Of a stretch of DNA of 64,000 nt, positions 25,894 to 34,175 are shown piece by piece. A program made the translations under genes and the position numbers. Below the pieces are notes generated by a model, which worked only from the letters and a program-made list of their open reading frames with translations, was not told the DNA's origin and made no database searches. Each line of letters begins with the position of its first letter. The stretch's first letter is position 1. Source of the stretch: an uncultured Bacilli bacterium (GTDB lineage Bacteria; Bacillota_I; Bacilli_A; RF39; UBA660); the NCBI GenBank assembly GCA_910577505.1, contig CAJTLN010000003.1:62001-126000 (forward strand), given 5' to 3'.

Positions 25894-26756
25894 TATTTAG
25901 CATCTCCTTTAATCATAAGAACCATTAAATCTTCTAGAGTAATTTTATCTATGACGTAGTCTTTATACTTTTTAGATAATTTATTTTTGTTACTAATAAG
26001 AATTTCATAATTATATTTTTGTTTTTTATATCTAATAATATCGCGCTTATCTATTTTAGAGAAATCTTCAATATTACATTTTAGAATGCCATAATTATCT
26101 AGTAATTCATCACGATTTTCTTGTAATAGTAATTTACCTTTATCTATAAATATTATTTCATCAGCAATATGTTCTAAGTCACTTGTTATATGTGTAGAAA
26201 GTAAAATTGTATGTTCTTCATCTTCGATAAATTTTAAGAAAATATCTAAAATTTCACTTCTTACTACGGGATCTAAGCCACTCGTTGGTTCATCTAAAAT
26301 AAGAAGTTTTGGTCTATGGGATAAAGCAACTGCTATTTCTAGTTTTTTACGCATTCCCTTAGACATTTCTTTTATTTTTTTATCATTAGGCAATTTAAAA
26401 TCATCTAAATACTTACTATATAAATCTGAATCCCAATTTTTATATGAGTCTTTCATAATTATATTTATATCTTTAGCGTTTAATATTTCAGGGAAGAACA
26501 TATCATCTAATACGACACCGAGGTCTTCTTTGATAGATGTTTCATTCTCATTTATGTCTTTTTCAAAAATATTAATTGTACCTTTATTTGGTTTTAAAAT
26601 ACTCAATAATGATTTTATAAGAGTAGTTTTACCTGCTCCATTTTCACCAATAAGACCAATAATGCAACCTGATGGGATATCTAAATCAATTGGTCCTAGT
26701 TCAAATTTATTATCATATTTTTTAGTTAAATTTTTTATTTCTATAGCATTTTTCAT
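25893..26756 (-). CDS. ABC transporter ATP-binding protein
   Basis: A 287-residue ATPase: Walker A 'GLIGENGAGKTTLIKS', Q-loop region, signature 'IKEMSKGMRKKLEIAVAL', Walker B 'LLILDEPTSGLDPVVR', switch 'TILLSTHITSDLEHIADE'. A C-terminal ~70-residue extension ('KCNIEDFSKIDKRDI' onward) is typical of export-type drug or bacitracin ATPases. It overlaps the GntR stop codon by 4 bp (ATGA). Confidence 0.9.
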   Translation of the reverse strand: MKNAIEIKNLTKKYDNKFELGPIDLDIPSGCIIGLIGENGAGKTTLIKSLLSILKPNKGTINIFEKDINENETSIKEDLGVVLDDMFFPEILNAKDINIIMKDSYKNWDSDLYSKYLDDFKLPNDKKIKEMSKGMRKKLEIAVALSHRPKLLILDEPTSGLDPVVRSEILDIFLKFIEDEEHTILLSTHITSDLEHIADEIIFIDKGKLLLQENRDELLDNYGILKCNIEDFSKIDKRDIIRYKKQKYNYEILISNKNKLSKKYKDYVIDKITLEDLMVLMIKGDAK

Positions 26757-27133
26757 TTTTCTTCATCCTCACTTAAATATTCATATAAATCTAATACATC
26801 TTTTTTTCCTATATTATATTTCGTAGATATTTCAATTATTTTATTAATATGATTTTCAATGTCTTTTCTAGCTTGCTCTTTGGCCAATTCAATATTTTTT
26901 GATGCAACGTAAGCACCTTTTCCTTGACGTATCGATATGTATCCTTCAGCTTCCAACTCGTCGTAAGCTTTTTTTATTGTCATTACACTTATCTTAATGT
27001 CTGCAGCTAAATTACGAATTGAAGGCAAGGCTTCACCACTAATTAGCTCATCATTCATAATTTGAGAAATTATAGCGTTTTTAATTTGTTCATATATTGG
27101 AACACCACTACTGTTACTTATTATTAATTTCAT
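26753..27133 (-). CDS. GntR-family regulator, YtrA subfamily
   Basis: A 126-residue winged-helix regulator: 'VPIYEQIKNAIISQIMNDELISGEALPSIRNLAADIKIS' in outline, then 'VMTIKKAYDELEAEGYISIRQGKGAYVA'. A short helical tail follows. Its promoter holds inverted TTGTTATA/TATAACAA boxes, the likely autoregulatory operator. AAAGGAGGAGCC precedes the start. It ends in TGA inside an ATGA overlap with the ATPase gene. Confidence 0.9.
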   Translation of the reverse strand: MKLIISNSSGVPIYEQIKNAIISQIMNDELISGEALPSIRNLAADIKISVMTIKKAYDELEAEGYISIRQGKGAYVASKNIELAKEQARKDIENHINKIIEISTKYNIGKKDVLDLYEYLSEDEEK

Positions 27134-27148
27134 AGGCTCCTCCTTTAA

Positions 27149-27188
27149 TTGTTATAGTTAATATATAACACTATATAACAATTGTCAA
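27149..27188 (-). promoter_or_regulatory. promoter and operator of the second GntR-ABC operon
   Basis: TTGACA (27183-27188), 17-bp spacer, TATATT (27160-27165) on the minus strand. TTGTTATA (27149-27156) and TATAACAA (27174-27181) form an inverted repeat that spans the -10, with an additional internal GTTATAT copy. Layout fits repression by the YtrA-type protein encoded just downstream. Confidence 0.75.
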
Positions 27189-27323
27189 TATAAATATTTT
27201 TTGTGATATTTAGGAAAAGAACTTAAAAGTCCGATTTTGATTGTATTTTTAGATACAAAAAAAGCTTTTATACTTGGTACAAAAGCCAAAATGAAATTTG
27301 TCAAGATTTCTTTGTTTTTAGTA

Positions 27324-27352
27324 TTTACAGAGAAATAAAATACTGATATATT
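27324..27352 (+). promoter_or_regulatory. promoter of toxin mRNA 2
   Basis: TTTACA (27324-27329), 17-bp spacer ending TGA, TATATT (27347-27352). The start would be about 27359, at TCGATACATTG. The same promoter-to-leader junction occurs at toxin locus 1. Confidence 0.65.
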
Positions 27353-27359
27353 ACTCTTC

Positions 27360-27583
27360 GATACATTGATTGTTACTTTGTATTTCCTTCTCTATCTTCA
27401 AAAAACTTTAGGGGGTTTTGGAGAAAGGGATGATATTATGACAAAAAGAGAAAAATGTTATTTTACAATAATATTTATTCAACTTGGCATTATCATATTT
27501 TTATTAGTTAACTAATAAAAAGTTCTGAATAGTTTACTATTCAGACAAACAAACAAGGAATCATTGTCTTCAATCAATGTATC
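27360..27583. repeat. inverted arms flanking toxin gene 2
   Basis: GATACATTGATTG (27360-27372) is the exact complement of CAATCAATGTATC (27571-27583), and TTCCTT (27384-27389) complements AAGGAA (27555-27560). The arms lie at the mRNA 5' end and in the antisense-overlapped 3' end, as at locus 1. Confidence 0.75.
27438..27515 (+). CDS. type I toxin-like hydrophobic peptide 2 (25 aa)
   Basis: A 25-codon ORF preceded by AAAGGGATG. The peptide has a basic start (M-T-K-R-E-K-C-Y-F-T) and one hydrophobic helix ending I-I-F-L-L-V-N. The leader shares 'TTTAGGGG(G)TTTTGG' and 'TCGATACATTGA' with locus 1, although the peptides differ. The antisense RNA on the opposite strand ends at its stop codon. 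One of very few plus-strand genes here, lying between a regulator and trmB. Confidence 0.7.
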   Translation: MTKREKCYFTIIFIQLGIIIFLLVN

Positions 27584-27605
27584 ATTTTTATTATGATTTA
27601 TTCCT
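27515..27605 (-). ncRNA. antisense RNA of type I toxin-antitoxin locus 2
   Basis: A predicted ~90-nt RNA. The -10 TATAAT is at 27613-27618, with a weak -35 (TACTAA, 27636-27641) 17 bp before it. The RNA begins AGGAA like antisense 1 and carries AAAAATGATACATTGA. It ends in the hairpin CTGAATAG / CTATTCAG (27525-27544) followed by TTTTTATT. Shared order and spacing with locus 1 supports both calls. Confidence 0.65.
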
Positions 27606-27654
27606 CGATTAAATTATATCATAAATTAAAAAGAATTAGTATAATTTTGAAATA

Positions 27655-27677
27655 AAAAGAACCTATCTGGTTCTTAG
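27655..27677 (-). terminator. trmB terminator
   Basis: Minus strand AAGAACC / GGTTCTT stem with 5-nt loop and TTTTTA tail, directly after the trmB stop codon. Confidence 0.75.
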
Positions 27678-28312
27678 TTTGTAAATGACGCGTCGATATA
27701 ATATATTGGTCTTCCTTCTTTTTGATATTGTTTTTCATAGTTTGTCATAATGTTTGATATTTGTCTTTCATCATTATGTAAGTCTAGACTTATTTTATCA
27801 AATACATACCAGTATTGTGATAGTGTTTCTAGTGAATAAGCAAATAATCCTTTATTATCAGTTTTTAAGATTATATGTTTATGTTTTTTAAATATTCTGT
27901 CATATAGTTTTAGGTATGTAAAATGAGTAAATCTTTTCTTTTCGTCAATTTTTTTAGGCCATGGTTCACTGAATGTTAGATATATTGTATCGATTTCTTT
28001 ACCAAAATATTCAGCGATATTCATAGCATCAGCATTAATTAATTTTAAATTTGGTAGTTTTAGACGTTCTAAATTTCTAACAGCCATTACCATTTGTGAA
28101 TCATTTATTTCTAAACCAATAAAATTAATATTTGGATATGTCTTGGCCATTTCAATAATGAAATCTCCTCTACCCATTCCTAATTCTAATTTTATAGGAT
28201 TTTTGTTGCCAAAAAGATCATTCCATTTATTTTTATATTTAGATGGATTATTAACAACATATGAGCTTTCACTAACTATTTTATCAGCATTTTTTATTAC
28301 ATTATATTCCAT
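27674..28312 (-). CDS. trmB: tRNA (guanine-N7)-methyltransferase
   Basis: A 212-residue SAM-dependent enzyme that makes m7G46 in tRNA. Family motifs are present: 'PIKLELGMGRGDFIIEMAKTYPNINFIGLE', 'LINADAMNIAEYF', 'IYLTFSEPWPKKIDEKKRFTHFTYL' (catalytic/TrmB signature, with F-S-E-P-W-P instead of the usual F-P-D-P-W-P) and the C-terminal 'MTNYEKQYQKEGRPIYYIDASF'. The ATG at 28312 is preferred over a GTG at 28321 because AAGGAAGTG sits at SD distance. Confidence 0.93.
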   Translation of the reverse strand: MEYNVIKNADKIVSESSYVVNNPSKYKNKWNDLFGNKNPIKLELGMGRGDFIIEMAKTYPNINFIGLEINDSQMVMAVRNLERLKLPNLKLINADAMNIAEYFGKEIDTIYLTFSEPWPKKIDEKKRFTHFTYLKLYDRIFKKHKHIILKTDNKGLFAYSLETLSQYWYVFDKISLDLHNDERQISNIMTNYEKQYQKEGRPIYYIDASFTN

Positions 28313-28366
28313 AAAGTTCACTTCCTTGCGTTAACATTATAACATAGAAGTTAATAAATTTTAAAT

Positions 28367-28645
28367 TTATCTATAATATTTTCTCTCTTTTAATTTAGTT
28401 TCCAAGAAACGTTCAAAATTTCTTAAACCGTATACTGGATTATAATAATTTGGATATTCATTTAAATGAGCTAGGGCTATTTTAGCGGTTGTAATTAAAT
28501 CATCATTTGTTACATTAGTTTCATAATTTACCAAGCCATGTTCTAGTTCAATATTTATACCATCGAGAAATTCTTCAGGTGTATATTTATCAAACTTGAC
28601 ATTAAGAATACGTGCTGCATAATGAGCATCTTTAATATTAAACAT
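28367..28645 (-). CDS. DUF5661-like small protein
   Basis: A 92-residue soluble protein. 'DKYTPEEFLDGINIELEHGLVN' and 'TAKIALAHLNEYPNYYN' match the pattern of DUF5661 proteins. Function unknown. It lies between the PP-loop gene and trmB, possibly in one transcript. Confidence 0.65.
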   Translation of the reverse strand: MFNIKDAHYAARILNVKFDKYTPEEFLDGINIELEHGLVNYETNVTNDDLITTAKIALAHLNEYPNYYNPVYGLRNFERFLETKLKERKYYR

Positions 28646-28688
28646 TTTATCACCATTAAATTATATGATAAACTACGCTACTTTTTTA

Positions 28689-29894
28689 TTAATTTTCATA
28701 CTTTTTATGGCAATCTATTATTAGTTCTGTGTTTTTTCTTAGAACCTTTTCATAATAAGTTAGAATAGTTTTCTCATCCTCTGGAGTTTTATCCATTGCT
28801 TGACGTCCTAATAAACATTTTGATTCCCATCCTTTTGATGAGAAACCATTTTCTATCAATTCTTGTTTTTCTTCTTCATCATCAACAAGTTCTAAGACAG
28901 GAAATAAAAGTTCTATACCATATTTATCAGCTAATTCTTTTAGTCTTTCTATCATAGGAATTTGTTCTAACATGAACTTTTGACTTATTCTTGCTCCTTC
29001 TGCTATATATTTAAAACCATTATTTTTAGCATATAGAATTGCTTTAGTATACATAGCCATACGACAAGATAAACACCTTATTTCTGAATCTAGATTGCCG
29101 CCGTCTAAGTTATCTCCGTGTTTTTTCTTCCAATAATCAAAATAGGATTTGAAAAGATTAGATATGTCAACTGCTTTATTTTGATAGCGAAAAGTATATC
29201 CTTCTTGATTGGCAAATGTCTTCATAAAAGTTAAATATGGCTTATCTGCATCCATCATATGCCCATTATCAAAATGGATAAAGTGAACATTATATCCAGC
29301 ATTTTTCAATCTTATAGCTGCAAGAGTTGAATCTTTACCACCAGAATATAACAATAGGACATCATTTTCTTTTCGGCATTCATTGATTTGACTGATTAGT
29401 TTTAATAAATACTCATCAACCTGGTGAACACTACAGGCGTATAAAAATGGAGTTTCTTCATCAGTCTCAAATAGAATAGCTTTTTCTTCTTTATACTTTT
29501 TTGATTCAATAAGTAATTCTTCATAGCTATAAGAAACTAAAGTACCAGGTAAATTTCTTAAATTTATTTCATACTCATTTTTCAGCTTTTCATCTTTACA
29601 TTCACTTAGAGCTCTATCTAAATCATAAATATAGATTTTTTCTTCTATCTCTGAAAGATAATCTTCAAAAAAAAAGTCTTCGAACGTATTTAATCCTTCT
29701 ACATAATTTAGGGCTCTTACTGCTTCATATGAATTACTCATATTACCTGAGCATAATAATGCAATGAATATATCTACATTATCAAAACAGCTTTCAGAGA
29801 CATATGGGGGAATCCATATAAATCCTATTTTATTATGTACATTATCACATATATATCTATCTTTATATTTTATTATTAATCTTACTGTTTCCAT
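28689..29894 (-). CDS. PP-loop ATP pyrophosphatase-superfamily protein
   Basis: A 401-residue protein. Residues 1-~160 form a novel N-terminal region. From ~178 a PP-loop domain starts with 'LLYSGGKDSTLAAIRL' (the SGGxDS motif of adenylating enzymes such as QueC, ThiI, TilS). A 'CLSCRMAMY' pair (C274, C277) and 'IAEGARISQKF' follow, and a C-terminal 'SKCLLGRQA' holds another cysteine. Three cysteines with a PP-loop suggest nucleotide or sulfur chemistry, perhaps tRNA or deazapurine modification. The exact substrate is not deducible. Confidence 0.75.
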   Translation of the reverse strand: METVRLIIKYKDRYICDNVHNKIGFIWIPPYVSESCFDNVDIFIALLCSGNMSNSYEAVRALNYVEGLNTFEDFFFEDYLSEIEEKIYIYDLDRALSECKDEKLKNEYEINLRNLPGTLVSYSYEELLIESKKYKEEKAILFETDEETPFLYACSVHQVDEYLLKLISQINECRKENDVLLLYSGGKDSTLAAIRLKNAGYNVHFIHFDNGHMMDADKPYLTFMKTFANQEGYTFRYQNKAVDISNLFKSYFDYWKKKHGDNLDGGNLDSEIRCLSCRMAMYTKAILYAKNNGFKYIAEGARISQKFMLEQIPMIERLKELADKYGIELLFPVLELVDDEEEKQELIENGFSSKGWESKCLLGRQAMDKTPEDEKTILTYYEKVLRKNTELIIDCHKKYEN

Positions 29895-29930
29895 AGTATC
29901 ACCAATGTTTTTTATTTTAACATAACAAAG

Positions 29931-29955
29931 AAAAAAGAGAAATAAAATTCTCTTA
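29931..29955 (-). terminator. terminator after the DUF4097 gene
   Basis: Minus strand AAGAGAA / TTCTCTT stem with TTTTT tail, overlapping the 3' end of the gene. Confidence 0.7.
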
Positions 29956-31095
29956 ATTTATTGATTCTTGAATTTGGGCAATTCCTACTTTATCTGTTTC
30001 TCTTACTTCAATAAGCTCATAAGTACTAAATATAGATTTTATATTATCTTCAGATTTTTTAGAAGTATCTTTATTAAATGTAAACTCGTATGTTTTGCCT
30101 TCTTCAATATTTTCTTTTATATTTTTAACAATAACAGTATCTACTTCTCCTTGAAATAGTTGTAATGTTAAATAGTGTGAATTTTTTTCTTGATAACTGG
30201 TTTTATTTAAGACTTTATATGTTTTGGTAAATGTATTTTTTTCTGATACTTGATTATCATTTTCTTTTGGAGATTCATTGTTATTTTTAAAATCAATTGT
30301 TATTCTGCCTACTCCACCATCAATATCAATTTTATTAATCCCGTTACCAGTTTTTGTATTAGAACCGATATTTTTGCCATCTAGTTCAACATTACCAATA
30401 CCTTTATCAATTTCTAGTTCATAATCTGAGGCATTACCTAGAATATTAATATTTAGTTCACCTACTCCTGCATCGATATCACTATCACCAAGGATTAAAG
30501 ACTCGATTTTGGCATGACCTACACCCATATCAAAGTCTAAGTTATTTAAAGAGCCTGATTTTATGATAAATTCACCTGCTCCACCATTTATCTTAGTTTT
30601 TTTAGTTGCTATTAGTTCGTCTATAACTACTTGACCTGCACCTAGTTCTAAGTCTATGTCTTCAGCTTTAACTCTAGAAATATCTATTTTTCCTGCGCCT
30701 GCATTTAGATAAAATTTATCAAAATCTATATTTGATGGTAGATGAATGATTAGTTTGCTTTCATTATTGTTTCTAAACCATCTATGACTCTTTTCTTTTA
30801 TAGTTATTTTTTCTTTATTTTGTTCTGTTTTTATATATTGGTTGTTTGTTTCAATATAAAATTCTTCACTGTCTTCAATTATAAGATGAGCTCCTTTTAT
30901 ATTAATGTCCATCTCTTTAATGTCAGTATTTGTATCAACAGAAATCCTTTCTAGATTATCACTTATGCCTTTATCTGTATTAAATATAAACATAAAACTT
31001 CCAAGAACACCAACTAGAGCTCCTACTATAACTATACACAAATAAATGGCGAAAGCAATTGCCAAGTATTTAATTATTTTTTGAATGTCACTCAT
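29953..31095 (-). CDS. DUF4097 beta-repeat protein with membrane anchor
   Basis: A 380-residue protein with an N-terminal membrane helix (~8-38) and an extracytoplasmic beta-helix-like repeat region ('LNAGAGKIDISRVKAEDIDLELGAGQVVIDELIA', then 'GGAGEFIIKSG', 'MGVGHAKIESL', 'AGVGELNINIL'), the mark of DUF4097 proteins. Residues ~285-380 form an additional C-terminal domain. It overlaps the LiaF-like gene by 4 bp. Such pairs are linked to cell-envelope stress responses. Confidence 0.8.
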   Translation of the reverse strand: MSDIQKIIKYLAIAFAIYLCIVIVGALVGVLGSFMFIFNTDKGISDNLERISVDTNTDIKEMDINIKGAHLIIEDSEEFYIETNNQYIKTEQNKEKITIKEKSHRWFRNNNESKLIIHLPSNIDFDKFYLNAGAGKIDISRVKAEDIDLELGAGQVVIDELIATKKTKINGGAGEFIIKSGSLNNLDFDMGVGHAKIESLILGDSDIDAGVGELNINILGNASDYELEIDKGIGNVELDGKNIGSNTKTGNGINKIDIDGGVGRITIDFKNNNESPKENDNQVSEKNTFTKTYKVLNKTSYQEKNSHYLTLQLFQGEVDTVIVKNIKENIEEGKTYEFTFNKDTSKKSEDNIKSIFSTYELIEVRETDKVGIAQIQESIN

Positions 31096-31769
31096 TTTAT
31101 TTCAACTCCTCCAAACATACATGTTGCATTAATGTAGATTGTTACTTTGGAATCTACTTTTTTGTTTTTTCTTTCATCAGAAACACCACCAAATATTGGA
31201 GTTGATGTTATTTTTACGTTTACATCATCTGGAACAAATATAGTTATTCCACCAAATATTGCACTGGCATTTATAACGATATCATCATTAATTTTACTAT
31301 TAACTAAGTTACATTTAACGCCACCAAAAACTGCATTTAAATCACATCCATTAAATTTTTCATTACTAAAGTCTAAATCTTGACTACCAAATGTTGCAGC
31401 ATATTCTTTATCATTAGTTTTATTAAGTTTTTTTATCTCATCTTTTATTTTTGCTTTTATAGTGCCTTTAAATATTATTGACAAACCAATTATTACTAAA
31501 ATACCAGGTAATATAAGTTTGTATATAGTGTTAAAATTAATAATGTCTTGGCATGCTAATAATAAAGCAATTCCAATAAAAAGTCCAACTATGTCTGCCG
31601 TTTTATCGTTATCTTTTAGCAAGCCAAAGAAACTTGGTATTATAAGAAATAAAGTCCACCATCCATCAAAAAATATATCAATATGTGTAATCTCTAATGC
31701 ATTTAAACCAAATATTACTCCTATAGCTACTAAGAATAATCCCCATAATATGTTACTTATTTTATTCAT
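31092..31769 (-). CDS. LiaF-like membrane protein
   Basis: A 225-residue protein: four N-terminal helices ('ILWGLFLVAIGVIFGLNAL', 'WWTLFLIIPSFFGLL', 'DIVGLFIGIALLL', 'LILPGILVIIGLSIIF') and a beta-helix C-terminal domain with repeated 'FGG' turns ('AVFGGVKCNL', 'AIFGGITIFVPDDV', 'PIFGGVSDE', 'CMFGGVEI'). This is the LiaF_C/DUF2154 pattern. LiaF inhibits the LiaRS sensor kinase in Bacilli, but no liaRS genes lie here. Confidence 0.8.
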   Translation of the reverse strand: MNKISNILWGLFLVAIGVIFGLNALEITHIDIFFDGWWTLFLIIPSFFGLLKDNDKTADIVGLFIGIALLLACQDIINFNTIYKLILPGILVIIGLSIIFKGTIKAKIKDEIKKLNKTNDKEYAATFGSQDLDFSNEKFNGCDLNAVFGGVKCNLVNSKINDDIVINASAIFGGITIFVPDDVNVKITSTPIFGGVSDERKNKKVDSKVTIYINATCMFGGVEIK

Positions 31770-31828
31770 ATTTACTCACTTCCTTACTATTATTATAATC
31801 TATATTACTTATAATTAATATATATTTT

Positions 31829-31877
31829 TAGTTGCACTTTTTATAAATCGAGTATTTTTTTGTTAAATCTAGTTGCA
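31829..31877 (-). promoter_or_regulatory. direct repeats TGCAACTA upstream of the LiaF-like operon
   Basis: Minus strand TGCAACTA occurs at 31870-31877 and 31829-31836, 41 bp apart (about four helical turns), in the divergent region between the LiaF-like gene and tspO. The same TGCAACTAAAA appears before the XRE-DUF2975 gene (13857-13868). The sites could bind a common regulator encoded elsewhere. Confidence 0.35.
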
Positions 31878-31928
31878 ATACGTATAAAATAGTAAGAAAA
31901 TCATAAGATAAAATATAAGGATGATGTT

Positions 31929-32393
31929 ATGAAAATAAAAAAGATATTAAAAAATATATTTTATCTATTTTTTCCATTAGTAATCGGTGGTCTAGTTGGA
32001 TTTATTATTAAAGATTATATCGATTATGATACATTAGTTAAACCGCTTCTTGCTCCTCCTAAGATACTATTTCCAATAGTCTGGACAATAATTTACTTAT
32101 TAATGGGAATTTCTTATTGGCTATTAAACGAAAAGTATAAAGATGATATAACTTATGAAAGCATTATTTATTATATTCAGTTATTTATAAATGCTATGTG
32201 GTCAATTATATTCTTTTTATTAAAGTGGAGACTGGTTGCATGTATATGGATTTTATTACTTGATTTATTTGTAATTTATATGATTTATCTATTTTATAGA
32301 AAATATAAATTAAGTGGTATATTAAACTTCTTATATTTGGGATGGATATTATTTGCTACTTATTTAACTATAGGAATTTATATTTTAAATTAA
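31929..32393 (+). CDS. tspO: TspO/MBR family protein
   Basis: A 154-residue membrane protein with five helices. 'FPLVIGGLVGFII' opens helix 1, and 'PLLAPPKILFPIVWTIIYLLMGISYWLLN' is the family core. It is related to the mitochondrial benzodiazepine receptor and bacterial tryptophan-rich sensory proteins that bind porphyrins. Fewer tryptophans than usual are present. One of the few plus-strand genes; GGATGATGTT precedes the ATG. Confidence 0.9.
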   Translation: MKIKKILKNIFYLFFPLVIGGLVGFIIKDYIDYDTLVKPLLAPPKILFPIVWTIIYLLMGISYWLLNEKYKDDITYESIIYYIQLFINAMWSIIFFLLKWRLVACIWILLLDLFVIYMIYLFYRKYKLSGILNFLYLGWILFATYLTIGIYILN

Positions 32394-32423
32394 AAAGTAC
32401 TCAAGATATTTTGAGTATTTTTT
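32392..32423. terminator. bidirectional terminator between tspO and the rhomboid gene
   Basis: TACTCAA (32398-32404) pairs with TTGAGTA (32411-32417), with A-run before and T-run after. It can serve both converging genes. Confidence 0.75.
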
Positions 32424-32979
32424 AGAATATATAGAAGCCAAAGATGAAGCCACAGATGGCACCTATCAAATGTCCCAGATGTGATACGTTATCTTTTTTA
32501 AATAAGCCATCTAAAATTTCATTAACTATATAGAAGACAAATATTAATATAAGAGTTAAAGGTATTTTACCTGTTTCAATATTTACAAACGAACTCAATA
32601 TGATAAACATAAATACTATTCCGCTAGCTCCTAAGATTCTATTTTTACTTAGTATTGAGTTAATAATTCCTGTTATTCCTGCAGTTATTATAATCATTAT
32701 TAAAAGGTTTATTGTTCCATACTTTTCTTCAATCATTGGACCTATTAATAAGATATAAAGAAAGTTAGAAGAAAAATGTTTCCATGAATCATGCCCCAAA
32801 ATATGAGTAAAGAATCTTACATAGGTTAAGGGATTAAATAAGGAACTTCGATATGAAGAAAATAGTAAGATATCAGATTTCTTACTGGTTATCCAACTTA
32901 ATATTAATACAGTAAATGAAATGAAAAAGTAAGATAATATTAAGACTGAGTTATATTGTAAATAGTTTATTATTTCCAT
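32422..32979 (-). CDS. rhomboid-family intramembrane serine protease
   Basis: A 185-residue protein with six helices. 'HILGHDSWKHFSSNFLYILLIGPMIEEKYG' in outline is the rhomboid L1/TM2 region. The catalytic serine lies in 'ILGASGIVFMFII' (GxSG) and the catalytic histidine in 'SHLGHLIGAICGFIFGF'. The set supports an active protease that cleaves membrane proteins. Substrate unknown. Confidence 0.88.
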   Translation of the reverse strand: MEIINYLQYNSVLILSYFFISFTVLILSWITSKKSDILLFSSYRSSLFNPLTYVRFFTHILGHDSWKHFSSNFLYILLIGPMIEEKYGTINLLIMIIITAGITGIINSILSKNRILGASGIVFMFIILSSFVNIETGKIPLTLILIFVFYIVNEILDGLFKKDNVSHLGHLIGAICGFIFGFYIF

Positions 32980-33027
32980 ATTATCACCACTACTATTATA
33001 ACAGATTATTTTATGATTGATTTAGGT

Positions 33028-34113
33028 TTATTTTATAGTACTTTTGTATTCTAAATTAAAGTATTTATCATAGAACATATTTTTTTCTTTAAATAATAAG
33101 ATTAAGTTAATAATATAGAATAATGGTATTATGGCTACTCCACTAAAAGTGAAGATAATTTTTATGAAGAGATTATTAAATAAGTTATTAAAGTAAAAGA
33201 TAAACGCTAGAGGTAAGTATGGAAGAATAAAATAATAGAATACTTTAAATAAGGGATGAATTATTGTGTTTATTAATGGATGTCTGTTGAATGATTTTTT
33301 TACATTTAGAAATTTACTTGCTAATGTTGCACCATTTAAGATTAATGGAATGATTAGATAATATAGTATGAATGAAACAATTATAGTATGACGATTACCT
33401 ATAGTCAAAGTTAGAATAGTTAATAAAATTAAGTATAGGAATAAATCTAAGAATGTTATAGTTAGCTTTCGTAATGGAGAAACAATGCGACCTTGTTCTC
33501 TTGATTCATTATCGATTTTATCTCGTGATGGTAAGTATTTATCTATTATAGACATAAGACCAAATCCTATGATACCACCTGTTGTATTTAAGATAAGATC
33601 ATCGACATCAAATAAGCGGTAAGCTCTTGGATAGATAAAATAAAGACCAGATAATTGTGTTAATTCAAAAAATAAACTTAGTAGAAAACTTATTAAAAGA
33701 GTTTTTTTGAAACTACATTTATAATAGTATTTAAGATACATTCCAAAAGGTATGGTCATAAAGATATTAAAGATGACAACATAAAATGATGAATGTTTAA
33801 GAGCTAGAAGATATGTTGATGGTTCAGTTATAATAAGAGGACTTTCTTTTATGAAATCGACGACGAATGAAAATGGTATAAGATTCATTGTTGGAGTTGT
33901 TAAGTTTCTTACTTCTTCTATACTAGGTAATGGTAAGATAACTAAAAAGTAGATAGTTAGAAGATATAATACAAATGAATAAATTATAAAGACTCTTAGT
34001 TTATGGATAGAACCATATTTATGATAGTTACTTATTATAAAAGGAATAGTTATAAGTAAAGCTATTAAGGGAAAGAATAAAAAAGATTTTTTTATAGTTT
34101 CTATATATTGCAT
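33028..34113 (-). CDS. VanZ-like protein with C-terminal RDD-type domain
   Basis: A 361-residue membrane protein. The N-terminal half has the VanZ pattern ('MNLIPFSFVVDF', 'NIFMTIPFGMYLKYYY', 'SLFFELTQL', 'FDVDDLILNTTGGIIGFGLM'). The C-terminal half, from ~210, shows 'GRIVSPLRKLTITFLDLFLYLILL' and is RDD-like. VanZ proteins are associated with low-level glycopeptide tolerance, but most are of unknown function. The start at 34113 has AGAGGTG at SD distance. Confidence 0.8.
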   Translation of the reverse strand: MQYIETIKKSFLFFPLIALLITIPFIISNYHKYGSIHKLRVFIIYSFVLYLLTIYFLVILPLPSIEEVRNLTTPTMNLIPFSFVVDFIKESPLIITEPSTYLLALKHSSFYVVIFNIFMTIPFGMYLKYYYKCSFKKTLLISFLLSLFFELTQLSGLYFIYPRAYRLFDVDDLILNTTGGIIGFGLMSIIDKYLPSRDKIDNESREQGRIVSPLRKLTITFLDLFLYLILLTILTLTIGNRHTIIVSFILYYLIIPLILNGATLASKFLNVKKSFNRHPLINTIIHPLFKVFYYFILPYLPLAFIFYFNNLFNNLFIKIIFTFSGVAIIPLFYIINLILLFKEKNMFYDKYFNLEYKSTIK

Positions 34114-34175
34114 AGTTATCACCTCTATAAGATAGTATAGACACTTTAAGTGACATTTAGCTTACAAAATACATA

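Noticed and set aside
27189..27323. Additional small genes between the GntR promoter and toxin locus 2
   Set aside because: Only a hairpin-like AAAAGCTTTTATACTTGGTACAAAAGCC segment was seen; no ORF with a ribosome site.
31147..31818. Plus-strand ORFs opposite the LiaF-like gene
   Set aside because: They mirror the minus-strand gene, lack ribosome sites and have no recognisable domain.
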